64,000 nucleotides of DNA from Thiohalomonas denitrificans (GCF_900102855.1 NZ_FMWD01000007.1:45178-109177); one strand, 5' to 3'; positions 17,602 through 28,358 are shown, numbered from the stretch's first letter. Numbers and translations are program-made. The notes: generated from the letters alone by a model not told the origin.

Positions 17602-18528
17602 ATGAAACAGATTGTGCTTCGCCTTTTCGGGCTCGAACTGCTGTTCGTGCTGCTGTGGAATTCGGGCTTCATCGCGGCCGAATACGGTTTGCCGTTCGCC
17701 TCGCCCTGGAGCTTGTTGTTCTGGCGTTATCTGATTCTGACCATCTTGCTGGGTGTCTGGCTCGGCCTGCAAGGTCGTCTGATCTGGCCGGGCGGCAGGA
17801 CGGTGGGTCACACGGCCCTGGTGGGCGTTCTTGCCCATGGTGTCTGGCTCGGTTGCGTACTGATCGCCCTCTATCTGGGTCTGCCGGCGGGTATCGTCGC
17901 CTTGATCACGGCACTGCAGCCGCTTTTGACCGGCGCCCTGTCAGGCCCGATACTCGGCGAACGCACCGATGCCTGGCAATGGCTGGGATTGATTCTCGGA
18001 TTTTGCGGCGTGTTGATCGCGGTGGTGGCACGGATATCACAGGACACCACGGTTGTGATTTGGGCGTATCTGATTCCCTTCGGGTCGGTGGTGGGGATTA
18101 CCGCGGCGAGCCTGTTACAGCGGCACCGCCAGAAACACGGCCCGGCGACCCGTTTGCCCGATGATACCGCTCTGTTTTATCAAAGCGCGGCCACAGGACT
18201 GGCACTGCTGCTACCGGCCTGGTTGATCGAGGGCTTTGCCACCGACTGGGCCCTGCCTTTCATTGCCACCCTGAGCTGGCTGATCCTGGTCGTATCGCTG
18301 GGCGCCTACTGGAGCATGTGGCGACTGCTGGTACGCCACGATGCCACTCGTGTGGCCAGCCTGTTCTACCTCAGCCCACCGGTGACCATGCTGATGGCCT
18401 GGGCCGCCTTTGGCGACCGGCTGATTCTGACCGACGTGCTCGGTTTAGCCGTAGCCGGCCTGGGCGTGGTGCTGGTATACCGGCTGGGCTTTCGCCGACC
18501 CGTTATCCGAATGTTGCCTCCCAGGTAG
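17602..18528 (+). CDS. EamA/DMT-family transporter
   Basis: About 308 residues with ten hydrophobic segments in two five-helix halves, as in drug/metabolite (EamA) exporters. Seen features include LLWNSGFIAAEYGLPF in helix 1, ITALQPLLTGALSGPILGERTDAWQWLGLILGFCGV at the end of the first half, and the matching SPPVTMLMAWAAFGDRLILTD in the second. It should export small metabolites or amino acids across the inner membrane; the substrate is unknown. ATG 17602 begins where the family alignment does; an upstream in-frame ATG (17533) is less likely. No clear ribosome site. Confidence 0.86.
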   Translation: MKQIVLRLFGLELLFVLLWNSGFIAAEYGLPFASPWSLLFWRYLILTILLGVWLGLQGRLIWPGGRTVGHTALVGVLAHGVWLGCVLIALYLGLPAGIVALITALQPLLTGALSGPILGERTDAWQWLGLILGFCGVLIAVVARISQDTTVVIWAYLIPFGSVVGITAASLLQRHRQKHGPATRLPDDTALFYQSAATGLALLLPAWLIEGFATDWALPFIATLSWLILVVSLGAYWSMWRLLVRHDATRVASLFYLSPPVTMLMAWAAFGDRLILTDVLGLAVAGLGVVLVYRLGFRRPVIRMLPPR

Positions 18529-18648
18529 TTCAGTCAACTTGTGCACCTCGGCCCTCATGCTCTGCGCGGCCAGACTGCGACACATCGCGGGGACCAAATG
18601 GGGAACACGGGGCTACCTGAATATGGAGCCGCTTTTCGAACGGGGCGG

Positions 18649-19020
18649 CTATTTGGCATCGTCACGAGTCAACTTCTGATATACACCAAGACCGACCACC
18701 ACCAAAATAGCTGCAATTAACAAGAAAGTGGGGTAGATCAACATAGTGATATCTTTTGTCCCGGCGTCAAAAACAAACACCAGCGATTCCAAGCTTACGG
18801 CAATGGCAATTATGACGAGAAACTTTAATAAAGTCTCTCTCTGTTTTGCGGGCGACTTTGTACCACTGCTGCTGAAAACTTCTTCCTCCAATAAGAATTT
18901 GGAGACATCAAAAACAGCCGTCCCAATCACGATCAAGCCGATGGCATTAAGAAGGGCTGTAACAAGCAAGGTTTTTTCGTGTACCGAAAGCCATATATCC
19001 CATAAGGCAACGCCCATCAT
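18649..19020 (-). CDS. Small three-helix membrane protein, possible frameshift at N-terminus
   Basis: About 124 residues with three membrane spans (LLVTALLNAIGLIVIGTAVF; FLVIIAIAVSLESLVFVF; LIYPTFLLIAAILVVVGLG) and the segment VSKFLLEEEV between spans one and two, recalled from an uncharacterised proteobacterial membrane family. A better-initiated frame begins at ATG 19106 (GGAG site upstream). It encodes MNKTKNISDWIGRAVYGL and stops at 19017 in an ATGA overlap with this frame. The family usually has an extra N-terminal helix, so either one base was lost or gained near 19020 or these are two coupled genes. Confidence 0.6.
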   Translation of the reverse strand: MMGVALWDIWLSVHEKTLLVTALLNAIGLIVIGTAVFDVSKFLLEEEVFSSSGTKSPAKQRETLLKFLVIIAIAVSLESLVFVFDAGTKDITMLIYPTFLLIAAILVVVGLGVYQKLTRDDAK

Positions 19021-19098
19021 TGTGAACTGATGACACCCAAGCTTAAGCTGATAAGTCCATAAACAGCACGCCCTATCCAATCAGAAATATTTTTCGTC

Positions 19099-19434
19099 TT
19101 ATTCATCTTTGCTCCGATTCGCCAATTGATTTGTTGGCATATATAATTTCTTCGCTTCTATTTGGTCCGTCGCAGCGGCGCGCGGTTCATGAGGTCCCGA
19201 CGGTTCCGAGGGAAAAACGACGCAGGTTCGAGCATCCGTTCCAACCGAGATAGTAGTGTTGTAGATTAACTTATTAAGCACCAAACGTATGCTTATCGCC
19301 TCATGCTTCAAAACACCGTTCTCGTAGTATTTTCCAATAGCCAGCAGCCGGCGGTCGTGCTGCTTTAGTATGCCTGTCTGATCATCAAGGAATCGCGCCT
19401 TAATCGCGAGGCCAAGAAGCTTTTCGAGGAGCAT
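19099..19434 (-). CDS. Hypothetical protein, doubtful
   Basis: An open frame of 111 codons just upstream of, and overlapping, the membrane-protein start. The protein has no signal, no membrane span and no motif I recognise. Base composition is lower in GC than the neighbours. It may be a chance frame or acquired DNA. Confidence 0.22.
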   Translation of the reverse strand: MLLEKLLGLAIKARFLDDQTGILKQHDRRLLAIGKYYENGVLKHEAISIRLVLNKLIYNTTISVGTDARTCVVFPSEPSGPHEPRAAATDQIEAKKLYMPTNQLANRSKDE

Positions 19435-20143
19435 TCATGCTGAGTCCGCCGTGTGTTGCAGATAAGGGACCGTGCTGAACTTGTTCAAGGAAGCGAACGC
19501 CAATTGAGCCAGGGAACACGTTTCGATGTCTTCTTGAACAATGCTTTCGTGGCCTGATAGAAGCTTCATATAAATCTAACTATGTAGGCGTTTCGGTACT
19601 GCCTAAACCATAAATAATCAACCGAGGATGCGGTTGATTTTTCTCCCCAAACCAATAAGTTGCACTGAACACTGCCAATTTTTTGCGTGGATAGGCGGTT
19701 GCTCGCGCATAAACCGTTATGCCGCGGTGAACCATATAACCGCCAAAAATCGATGGTAGCGAGAACGTAGTTGACACCAAAAGGTCAAGCCGAGTCCGGT
19801 GGTGTGCGTCAAATGACGCGTCTGCGGGGATAGAGACGGAGTTGATGTGTTGAACGGACGGGCCGAAAGGGTTCAGCGTTTTCTGTGGCGTGACGACGAC
19901 AGTCTGGTCGGGATTGGCCGGCCGGTGCAGTGGGTGATCTGATGTCAGGCCCGGGAGAAGCTTCCATGGCGATGTCCATCGTTTGTTGCGACGCCGTCGG
20001 TTCCGGTGGCGTCGGTATAGTGGATGACACTATCGGCTAGGCGGGGGGATGGCAAGTTGGGAGAAAATAGTGAGTGATGCCCGTGGGGCACCCTATGCTG
20101 AATTTACATCTTGCACGGGGCGAAGCATCAAGCGCTATACAAC
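19435..20143. other. Lower-GC region without recognisable genes
   Basis: About 700 bases downstream of proS and upstream of the small membrane gene. Only short frames occur (for example 19580-19780 minus), with no ribosome sites or recognisable products. The composition differs from the flanks, which would suit decayed acquired DNA. Confidence 0.4.
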
Positions 20144-20188
20144 CAAGCCCCCGTGTTCCCCGTGCACCCCGTGCACCCCGTGGTTAAC
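20144..20188 (+). repeat. CCCCGTG-type intergenic repeat
   Basis: Runs of CCCCGTG(T/C)(T/A)C with 9-base spacing ending in GTGGTTAACC, next to the proS 3' end. It is a half copy of the CACGGGGAA/TTCCCCGTG repeat family found at five other gaps in this window. Confidence 0.65.
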
Positions 20189-20220
20189 CGCTTCTGTTGT
20201 CGCGCCTTAGAAGAAGGCGA

Positions 20221-21939
20221 TCAAACCCCCAGCTTGTCGCGGAGGAATTCGATGACGCCTTCCACCGGCACGTCCACGCTCTTTTCGTCGCGGCGGCCTT
20301 TGTATTCGAGGTTGCCTTTGTCGAGGCCCCGGTCACCTATTACCAGCCGGTGCGGGATGCCGATGAGCTCCATGTTGGCGAACATGACGCCGGGGCGTTC
20401 GCCGCGGTCGTCGTACAGTACCTCGATGCCGAGTTCGCTCAGCTCCTGGTAGAGCTTCTCCGCGGTCTCTCGCACCCGCTCGGATTTATTGGCGTTTATC
20501 GGGAGGAGGGCAAGCTGGTACGGGGCGATGGGTTCCGGCCAGATAATGCCGGCATCGTCGTGGTTCTGCTCGATGGCGGCGGCGACCACGCGCGAGACAC
20601 CGATACCGTAGCAGCCCATGGTCATGGTGACGGCCTTGCCGGCCTCATCCAGCACCGTGGCATTCATCGCCTGGGAGTATTTCTTGCCAAGCTGGAAGAT
20701 GTGACCCACCTCGATGCCGCGCTTGATCTGCAGATGGCCTTTGCCGTCGGGGCTGGGGTCGCCATCTTCCACGTTGCGCAGGTCCGCCACCTCAGGCTCC
20801 TCCGCATCACGGCCCCAGTTGATGCCGAAGTGGTGCTTGCCATCCTGGTTGGCCCCGGCCGAGAAATCGGACATCTTCGCCACGGTACGGTCCGCAATGA
20901 CCGGTATGGAAAGCCCCACCGGACCCAGTGAGCCGGGACCGGCGCCGATGGCCGCACGGATCTCCGCCTCTTCGGCCATGCGCAAGGGCGCCGCGACTTC
21001 CGCCAGCTTTTCCGCCTTGATGGCGTTCAGCTCATGGTCGCCACGCACCAACAGGGCCACCAGATCGGCGTCCACGTCTTCGGAGGCCTGCACCACCAGC
21101 GTCTTCACGGTCTTTTCGATGGGCTGGTCGAACTGTCCCACCAGTTCGGCGATGGTCCTGGCTTTGGGGGTGTCGACCAGTTCCATTTCCCGGGAGGGGG
21201 CCGGACGCTCGCCTTCCGGGGCCAGCGCCTCGGCCAACTCTACGTTGGCGGCGTAGTCGCTGGAATCGGAGAAGGCGATGGCATCTTCGCCGGATTCGGC
21301 CAGCACGTGGAACTCCTGGGAGCCGGTGCCGCCGATGGCGCCCGGATCGGCCAGAACCGGACGGTACTCCAGTTGCAGCCGATCGAAGATGCGGCAGTAG
21401 GTGTCGTGCATCACCCGGTAGGTCTCTTCGAGAGAGGCCTGATCCACATGGAACGAGTAGGCGTCCTTCATCAGGAATTCGCGTGCGCGCATCACCCCGA
21501 AGCGGGGCCGGCGTTCATCGCGGAACTTGGTCTGGATCTGGTAGAAATTGGCCGGCAGCTGTTTGTAGGAGCGCAGTTCGTTGCGGCAGAGGTCGGTGAT
21601 TACCTCCTCATGGGTGGGGCCGAAACAGAACTCCCGGTCGTGCCGATCCTTCATGCGCAGCATCTCGGCGCCCATGTTCTCCCAGCGCCCCGACTCCCGC
21701 CACAGCTCCGCGGGCTGCACCGCCGGCATCAGCACCTCCTGCGCTCCGGAGCGGTTCATCTCCTCGCGGACGATGGTTTCCACCTTCTGCAGGACCCGCA
21801 GCCCCATCGGCAGCCAGGTATACAGGCCGGAGGCCAGCTTGCGGATGAGCCCCGCCCGCAGCATGAGCTGATGACTGACGACCTCCGCGTCGGCGGGGGT
21901 CTCCTTGAGAGTGGCAATCAGATATTTCGAGGCGCGCAT
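20221..21939 (-). CDS. proS: Prolyl-tRNA synthetase (bacterial type, with editing domain)
   Basis: 572 residues, the length of bacterial-type ProRS. The N-terminal class II catalytic part has motif 2 [17 protein letters not shown] and [12 protein letters not shown]. An INS editing domain of YbaK type occupies about residues 225-400, and the C-terminal anticodon-binding domain follows ([14 protein letters not shown]). It charges tRNA-Pro and clears mischarged Ala-tRNA-Pro. It is a stand-alone gene bounded by repeats on both sides. Confidence 0.97.
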   Translation of the reverse strand: MRASKYLIATLKETPADAEVVSHQLMLRAGLIRKLASGLYTWLPMGLRVLQKVETIVREEMNRSGAQEVLMPAVQPAELWRESGRWENMGAEMLRMKDRHDREFCFGPTHEEVITDLCRNELRSYKQLPANFYQIQTKFRDERRPRFGVMRAREFLMKDAYSFHVDQASLEETYRVMHDTYCRIFDRLQLEYRPVLADPGAIGGTGSQEFHVLAESGEDAIAFSDSSDYAANVELAEALAPEGERPAPSREMELVDTPKARTIAELVGQFDQPIEKTVKTLVVQASEDVDADLVALLVRGDHELNAIKAEKLAEVAAPLRMAEEAEIRAAIGAGPGSLGPVGLSIPVIADRTVAKMSDFSAGANQDGKHHFGINWGRDAEEPEVADLRNVEDGDPSPDGKGHLQIKRGIEVGHIFQLGKKYSQAMNATVLDEAGKAVTMTMGCYGIGVSRVVAAAIEQNHDDAGIIWPEPIAPYQLALLPINANKSERVRETAEKLYQELSELGIEVLYDDRGERPGVMFANMELIGIPHRLVIGDRGLDKGNLEYKGRRDEKSVDVPVEGVIEFLRDKLGV

Positions 21940-22067
21940 GAAAATCCTGGTGGTTTAGTCGTTCGAACGAGTAAGACGGAAAATGGTAACCGGCCCGGCT
22001 GAAGTGTGCCAGTCGCAATTGCGCAGGAGTAGCTGCGCAGGCCCGCATTAATGAAGAGCTGGTAACC

Positions 22068-22148
22068 ACAGGGAACATGGAGACCACGGGGTAAAACGAG
22101 TTGTTCGGGTTTTTTCTACCCCGTGCGCCCCGTGTTCCCCGTGGTTTG
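22068..22148. repeat. CACGGGG/CCCCGTG inverted repeat
   Basis: ACCACAGGGAACATGGAG and ACCACGGGG on the left, CCCCGTGCGCCCCGTGTTCC and CCGTGGTTT on the right, about 30 bases apart, in the gap upstream of proS. Confidence 0.7.
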
Positions 22149-22334
22149 AAATTCAAGGGGGAATCGTTAAGTTCTTCAGGAGGGCCCCAGCGACAAAGCA
22201 ATCTTGAAGTGCCAAGTACCAGATTGCCGCGTCGCTGGGGCTCCTCGCAATGACGGCTAAGAGTTCGTCGTTTGGCCGCACAGCGGCGGGTACGACTCGC
22301 AATGACGGTCTAGATGTTCTGCACTGATTCTGGC

Positions 22335-22685
22335 CTATTTCGCAAAGGTGCCGCCGTTATAGCCCCACATGTGCCGTTCGGCATCGGCAAATTCGATGAA
22401 GATACGCTCGCGGACGATGCCCAGTGTCTTCTCGATGAGGGTGCACAAGCTTTCCGACAGTTCGGCCGTGCGCTCTTGCGGCAGTCCGATGCTCTTCAGT
22501 TCCATGTAGACGCAGGGAGCATGGTCACCCCCAAAGACCATGGAGCTCTCATCTTCCAGAGCCACCATCACCAGGCGTTCCGGCTTACCCAGGGCCTCGG
22601 CTACCGTCTGTGAGGCGAGGGCGAGGAACTCCCCCTTTGGGGTGGACGGGACGGGCTGGTTGGTCTTTACCATCAGATAGGGCAT
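22335..22685 (-). CDS. MIF/tautomerase-family protein
   Basis: 116 residues beginning MPYLMVKTNQPV; the exposed Pro2 is the catalytic base in the tautomerase/MIF superfamily. The middle VALEDESSMVFGG and the C-terminal FIEFADAERHMWGYNGGTF match the phenylpyruvate tautomerase (MIF-like) group. It probably tautomerises a keto/enol metabolite; the substrate is unknown. It lies 15 bases after the DUF4124 gene on the same strand, so the two may be co-transcribed. Confidence 0.88.
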   Translation of the reverse strand: MPYLMVKTNQPVPSTPKGEFLALASQTVAEALGKPERLVMVALEDESSMVFGGDHAPCVYMELKSIGLPQERTAELSESLCTLIEKTLGIVRERIFIEFADAERHMWGYNGGTFAK

Positions 22686-22700
22686 GGCTGACTCCTTCAG

Positions 22701-23144
22701 TTAGGGGTTGCAGTATTTTTCGATCTGCTCCCGGGTGCTTTCGAGGCGTTTGGCGCGATCCTCTTCAGTGATGATCACCAGCTCGCCATTTTCCATGATG
22801 CGCCGGGCGTTCTGGAAAAGCTTGAGGTTCTTTTGTGCCGCGTCGCAGTTGCGCCGGTAGAGCTGTTCCCGTTCGGCCTGCTGTTCGGGGGTGAGCTCCG
22901 GTTCTTTGGCGCTCTCCTCGCCCTCGGGTTGGGCGGTCTTGTCCTGTGCCGGTTCTTCAGCCTGTTGTGGTCTGACCTTCGGCGGGGCAGCTATCTCCCG
23001 TGCCTCTCGCCCCTCGGGCGGAATCTGTGAGTAGTGAATATTGCCTTCGTTGTCAGTCCATTTGTACATCTTAGCGACTGCCGGTGCGGCCAGCACAAGA
23101 CAGATTGTGGCAATCAGGGTGCGATAAGCGTTGCTTCTTGTCAT
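22701..23144 (-). CDS. DUF4124 periplasmic protein
   Basis: 147 residues: signal peptide ending PAVA-K, then the DUF4124 core MYKWTDNEGNIHYSQIPPEG, a Pro/Glu/Gln-rich linker, and a charged C-terminal helix with one Cys in each half (RRNCDAAQKN; EKYCNP). DUF4124 proteins are exported and common in Gammaproteobacteria; function is not established. The tautomerase gene follows. Confidence 0.88.
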   Translation of the reverse strand: MTRSNAYRTLIATICLVLAAPAVAKMYKWTDNEGNIHYSQIPPEGREAREIAAPPKVRPQQAEEPAQDKTAQPEGEESAKEPELTPEQQAEREQLYRRNCDAAQKNLKLFQNARRIMENGELVIITEEDRAKRLESTREQIEKYCNP

Positions 23145-23317
23145 AATGTTCTCCGCCGGCAGTTCTTCACCTATTATGAGGATCTGGTTAGTCCGGCGAA
23201 AGTGCCTACTCCGTGAACGGGTCGATATCCCGGCAACCGATGATGCGGTGAACGTACACTTACGTGCTCGAGCCGCTGTTCCAACGTATGCGGTTGCCTG
23301 TCCGATGCAGGCATCAC

Positions 23318-23396
23318 TTGACCTGCCGTGGGAATCTCAGTAGTTTTTCCGTTTCTAATATACAATCCGTAACCCGCCCGTTTTTACGGGCATTTT
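23318..23396 (+). promoter_or_regulatory. ilvI leader with terminator-like hairpin
   Basis: TTGACC (23318-23323) could be a -35 with a weak TAGTTT -10. Downstream, GCCCG (23376-23380) TTTTTA CGGGC (23387-23391) followed by ATTTTTG forms a terminator-like hairpin only 20 bases before the ilvI start codon. No plus-strand gene lies upstream, so this hairpin would act on the ilvI leader itself. No Leu/Val/Ile-rich leader peptide is visible. Confidence 0.45.
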
Positions 23397-23416
23397 TGCT
23401 ATCTGGAGCGCGACAC

Positions 23417-25114
23417 GTGGAGCTGACCGGTGCTGAAATCCTCGTTCGCTTCCTGAAAGACGAAGGCGTTGAACACGTGTTCGGCTATCCGGGAGGCGCC
23501 GTCCTGCACATTTACGATGCGATATTCAGGCAGGACGATGTAAAGCATGTACTGGTACGCCACGAGCAGGCGGCCACGCACGCCGCCGATGGCTATGCCC
23601 GTTCTACCGGCAAACCCGGCGTGGTGCTGGTCACCTCGGGCCCGGGTGCCACCAATGCCGTGACCGGCATTGCCACCGCCTACATGGACTCGATCCCCAT
23701 GGTGGTGCTTACCGGCCAGGTGAACAGCGCCCTCATCGGCAACGACGCCTTTCAGGAGGTGGATGCGGTAGGGATAACCCGTCCGTGCGTGAAGCACAAC
23801 TTCCTGGTGAAGGATGTCGCTCAGCTGGCCTCGACCCTGAAGAAGGCCTTCTATATCGCAACCACCGGCCGGCCGGGACCGGTGGTGGTGGATATTCCCA
23901 AAGACATCACTGCCCTTCGGACAAAGTACACCCATCCCAAGAAGGCACATCTCCGCTCCTACAACCCGGTGGTGAAGGGGCATACGGGCCAGATCAAGCG
24001 GGCGGTAAACCTGATGCTCTCGGCCAAACGGCCGCTCATCTACAGCGGCGGCGGGGTGATTCTGGACAATGCCTCGAAAGCGCTGACCGATTTTGCCAAG
24101 CTGCTAGGCTTTCCGGTTACCAACACGTCCATGGGACTCGGGGGCTATCCGGCCACTGACAAACAGTTCCTCGGAATGCTGGGTATGCACGGCACCTACG
24201 AGGCCAACCTGTCGGTCTCCCATTGCGATCTGCTGATCGCCATTGGCGCCCGCTTCGATGACCGGGTGACCGGAAATATCGCCAAATTCGCGCCGCACGC
24301 GAAGATCATCCACGTGGATATCGACCCGGCGTCCATCTCGAAGAACGTCAAGGTGGATGTGCCTATCGTGGGCAGCGTATCCAATGTGCTGAAGGACATG
24401 AACAAGCTGGTGAAGGAGGCGGGCAAGGCGCCTGACGGACCGGCGCTGGCGAAGTGGTGGGAGCAGATCGAGGATTGGCGCGCCAAGGAGTGCCTCAGGT
24501 ATGACCAGAAGAGCGACGTTATCAAGCCGCAGTATGTGATTGATACGTTGTATGAGGTGACCAAGGGGGACGCCTTCGTGACGTCGGATGTGGGTCAGCA
24601 CCAGATGTGGGCGGCCCAGTTCTACAAGTTCGACAAACCGCGCCGCTGGATCAACTCCGGAGGCCTTGGCACCATGGGCTTCGGTATGCCTGCTGCCATG
24701 GGCGTACAGTTTGCTCATCCCAAATCCAAGGTGGCCTGCATTACGGGCGAGGGCAGCATCCAGATGAACATCCAGGAGCTGTCCACCTGCCTGCAGTATG
24801 GCTTGCCGATCAAGGTCGTCTGCCTCAATAACCGCTATCTCGGAATGGTGCGTCAGTGGCAGGAGTTCTTTTACGAGAAGCGGTATTCGAATTCCTATAT
24901 GGAGTCTCTCCCGGATTTTGTGAAGCTGGCGGAGGCCTACGGACACGTCGGCATGCAGATCGAGAAGCCCGAGGATGTGAAACCCGCGCTCGAGGAGGCA
25001 TTTTCCAAACACAAGAACCGGTTCGTATTCCTGAACTTTATTACGGACCAGACGGAAAACGTCTATCCAATGGTGCCGGCCGGTGCCGGCCTTGAAGAAA
25101 TGATTCTGGTTTGA
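23417..25114 (+). CDS. ilvI: Acetolactate synthase, large subunit
   Basis: 566 residues from a GTG at 23417 with a CTGGAGCG site. This enzyme condenses pyruvate with pyruvate or 2-ketobutyrate, the first common step to valine, leucine and isoleucine, using ThDP and FAD. Three domains of the ThDP family are complete: the N-terminal part with catalytic Glu50 (VRHEQAATHAADGYAR), the FAD-binding middle, and the C-terminal ThDP/Mg motif, here GEGS...LNNRYLG rather than the canonical GDG. It is followed, after a 517-base repeat-filled gap, by the regulatory subunit. Confidence 0.96.
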   Translation: MELTGAEILVRFLKDEGVEHVFGYPGGAVLHIYDAIFRQDDVKHVLVRHEQAATHAADGYARSTGKPGVVLVTSGPGATNAVTGIATAYMDSIPMVVLTGQVNSALIGNDAFQEVDAVGITRPCVKHNFLVKDVAQLASTLKKAFYIATTGRPGPVVVDIPKDITALRTKYTHPKKAHLRSYNPVVKGHTGQIKRAVNLMLSAKRPLIYSGGGVILDNASKALTDFAKLLGFPVTNTSMGLGGYPATDKQFLGMLGMHGTYEANLSVSHCDLLIAIGARFDDRVTGNIAKFAPHAKIIHVDIDPASISKNVKVDVPIVGSVSNVLKDMNKLVKEAGKAPDGPALAKWWEQIEDWRAKECLRYDQKSDVIKPQYVIDTLYEVTKGDAFVTSDVGQHQMWAAQFYKFDKPRRWINSGGLGTMGFGMPAAMGVQFAHPKSKVACITGEGSIQMNIQELSTCLQYGLPIKVVCLNNRYLGMVRQWQEFFYEKRYSNSYMESLPDFVKLAEAYGHVGMQIEKPEDVKPALEEAFSKHKNRFVFLNFITDQTENVYPMVPAGAGLEEMILV

Positions 25115-25217
25115 AACCTGGAAACCGCCGTTGACCGCTACGCAGCCTCTGTAAACGTATTGGGGAAAAAAATGTTACTGTCCAAAGCCTTCATCGAGCG
25201 AGCGGGAGTGCTACGCA

Positions 25218-25597
25218 CCCGATTGCACCTCCGGCGCGCCGCCTGGCGGTGTTACTCCTCGTTGCAGAGGCTAGCCCTGCCCTTGCCCCACAAATCACCA
25301 TCAGAGCCACTGGGGCGCGTCAGGACAAGGCGCGGTGCGCAGGGGAAGGGTCATTCTCCTTTCCAAGCGCTGCAACGTAGTCATGGCGCGCCCCAGTGGC
25401 TCCCTCCGGGCGAGCCGCTGGCCGGCCATCTGCGGCGTTGCGCCCTCTTGAAAGGGAACAACCCTTCCTGCGAGGCCGCGCCTTGCATCTGGCCGGCCGG
25501 CGACTCGCTGAAGGCGATTTGTGGGGCAAGGGCAGGGCAAGCCCTGCCGCCTCGTCGCGCCTTGCCAGGCAGCACGCCGAAGGCACACTCGGGCGCG
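25218..25597. repeat. Large nested palindromic element (copy A)
   Basis: It fills the gap between ilvI and ilvH. Outer arms: 23 bases at 25274-25296 pair perfectly with 25516-25538, and weaker pairing extends to about 25218/25597 (CCGCCTGGC vs GCCAGGC). Inner hairpin: 16 bases at 25304-25319 pair perfectly with 25387-25402. A third palindrome has arms at about 25410-25429 and 25490-25508 (GCTGGCCGGCCA / TGGCCGGCCGGCG). The scaffold between arms (TCAGGACAAGGCGC, AAGCGCTGCA, GGCTCCCT, CATCTGCGGCGTTGCG) is shared with a second copy at 49898-50287, but the arms are not. Confidence 0.85.
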
Positions 25598-25631
25598 TTC
25601 AACGACGGATTCCAGGTTTAGGAGTAGCGGC

Positions 25632-26126
25632 ATGCGGCACATCATCTCGATTCTGATGGAAAATGAAGCGGGCGCCCTGTCCCGGGTTGCCGGTCTGTTT
25701 TCCGCGCGTGGTTACAACATCGAGTCGCTTACCGTGGCTCCCACGGAGGATGCCTCGCTGTCGCGGATGACACTGGTCACTCGCGGTTCGGATGAGATCA
25801 TCGAGCAGATCACCAAACAGCTGAACAAGCTCATCGATGTGGTCAAACTGGCGGACCTGACCGAAGGGCCCCATATCGAACGGGAGATGATGGTCATCAA
25901 GGCCAAGGCCAAAGGACACGAGGAGCGCGCCGAGATCAAGCGCCTGTGCGACTTCTTCCGAGGCCGGGTGATCGACGTCACCGATGCCAGTTATACGATT
26001 GAGCTGACCGGCACCGGCGACAAGCTGGACGCCTTTATCGACGCACTCGGCGAAAACAACATCATGGAGACCGTCCGTACCGGCGTCTCCGCCATCTCCC
26101 GAGGCACCAACAGCCTGCGGGTATAG
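25632..26126 (+). CDS. ilvH: Acetolactate synthase, regulatory small subunit
   Basis: 164 residues. The N-terminal ACT domain (MRHIISILMENEAGALSRVAGLFSARGYNIESL) binds valine and mediates feedback inhibition of the large subunit; a C-terminal ACT-like domain follows. AGGAG at 25620-25624 fits ATG 25632. The usual tight spacing to ilvI is broken here by a palindromic repeat. Confidence 0.96.
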   Translation: MRHIISILMENEAGALSRVAGLFSARGYNIESLTVAPTEDASLSRMTLVTRGSDEIIEQITKQLNKLIDVVKLADLTEGPHIEREMMVIKAKAKGHEERAEIKRLCDFFRGRVIDVTDASYTIELTGTGDKLDAFIDALGENNIMETVRTGVSAISRGTNSLRV

Positions 26127-26188
26127 AGGTGCGAGATACGAGGAAAGAGATACGAGGGTGGAGCGCTTCGCGCACGATCTTCAATTGA

Positions 26189-27316
<1,128 letters not shown>

Positions 27317-27355
27317 TTTCAGTAATAATCGAAGAGCGCGGCTGACAGACTGAAC

Positions 27356-27428
27356 CACGGGGAACACGGGGAACACGGGGAGCACGGAGAGGGATAAATC
27401 GATCAGACCCCGTGTTCCCCGTGGTTTT
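27356..27428. repeat. CACGGGGAA array with inverse, between ilvC and pssA
   Basis: Left arm has four 9-base units (CACGGGGAA, CACGGGGAA, CACGGGGAG, CACGGAGAG). The right arm is CCCCGTGTTCCCCGTGGTT. Loop of about 22 bases. This is the clearest member of the family. Confidence 0.8.
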
Positions 27429-27596
27429 ATTCTGTCTCAAGGTTTTCGGTGCCTTCGGTGGTTCCCCCCTTCAGGCCCTTCCTTGTCCCGGCGGCCGGGG
27501 CGAAATACACTGTTCGTTTACCGCTGAGTCTCTCCACAGCGGCCGTTAGTGTGTTTTTTCTTTGCGTTCTTTGCGCCTTTGCGGTTAAACAACCCT

Positions 27597-28358
27597 ATGA
27601 ATACACCGGAACGCCGTCATCGCGGTATCTATCTGCTGCCGAACCTGTTTACCACCGCCGCCCTGTTTGCCGGATTCTATGCCATCGTTGCGGCGATGAA
27701 CGACCAGTTCGAGGCGGCCGCCGTGGCCATCTTCGTGGCTATGGTGCTGGATGGTCTCGATGGGCGTGTGGCACGCATGACCAATACCCAGAGCGAGTTC
27801 GGTGCGCAGTATGACAGCCTTGCCGATCTCATCTCCTTCGGGCTGGCTCCGGCCCTGGTGATGTACGAGTGGTCATTGGCCGGGCTCGGCAAGCTCGGGT
27901 GGCTGGCGGCCTTCATCTATACGGCCGGCGCGGCTTTGCGGTTGGCACGCTTCAATGTACAACTGGCCGTCGCCGACAAACGCTACTTCACCGGTCTGGC
28001 GAGCCCCGCTTCGGCAGGTGTACTTACGGGAATGGTCTGGGTTTTCCAGGATTATGGCATCGAGGGCGAACAGTTGGCGTGGGCGACTCTGGCAGTCACC
28101 GTCGCCTGCGGGATACTGATGGTCAGCAACGTGCGCTACTACAGCTTCAAGGATCTGGATGTTCGTGGAAAGGTGCCGTTCTTTGCCCTGCTGATCATCG
28201 TCCTGGTCTTCGTCCTGGTATCCACCGACCCGCCCAAGGTGCTGTTCGGTGCCTTCCTCGTCTACGCCCTCTCCGGTCCGGTCACCACCCTGATGCTCCT
28301 CCGCCGCCGCCGGGCCAAGCTCTCGACGGCTGCGGACGACGATGGTGAGGAGGATTAA
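27597..28358 (+). CDS. pssA: CDP-diacylglycerol-serine O-phosphatidyltransferase
   Basis: 253 residues, multi-spanning inner-membrane enzyme making phosphatidylserine from CDP-diacylglycerol and serine. The CDP-alcohol phosphotransferase motif DG-x2-AR-x8-G-x3-D-x3-D is intact (DGRVARMTNTQSEFGAQYDS). About seven hydrophobic segments; short acidic tail (DDDGEED). ATG 27597 lies in a CTTTGCG-type repeat and has no clear ribosome site. Placement between ilvC and leuA is common in Beta- and Gammaproteobacteria. Confidence 0.93.
   Translation: MNTPERRHRGIYLLPNLFTTAALFAGFYAIVAAMNDQFEAAAVAIFVAMVLDGLDGRVARMTNTQSEFGAQYDSLADLISFGLAPALVMYEWSLAGLGKLGWLAAFIYTAGAALRLARFNVQLAVADKRYFTGLASPASAGVLTGMVWVFQDYGIEGEQLAWATLAVTVACGILMVSNVRYYSFKDLDVRGKVPFFALLIIVLVFVLVSTDPPKVLFGAFLVYALSGPVTTLMLLRRRRAKLSTAADDDGEED

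Noticed and set aside
19580..19780. 66-codon minus-strand frame in the gene-poor region
   Set aside because: No ribosome site, no motif and no neighbour context.
20197..22002. Two long plus-strand frames opposite proS
   Set aside because: Antisense to a clearly conserved aminoacyl-tRNA synthetase; no ribosome site or recognisable product.
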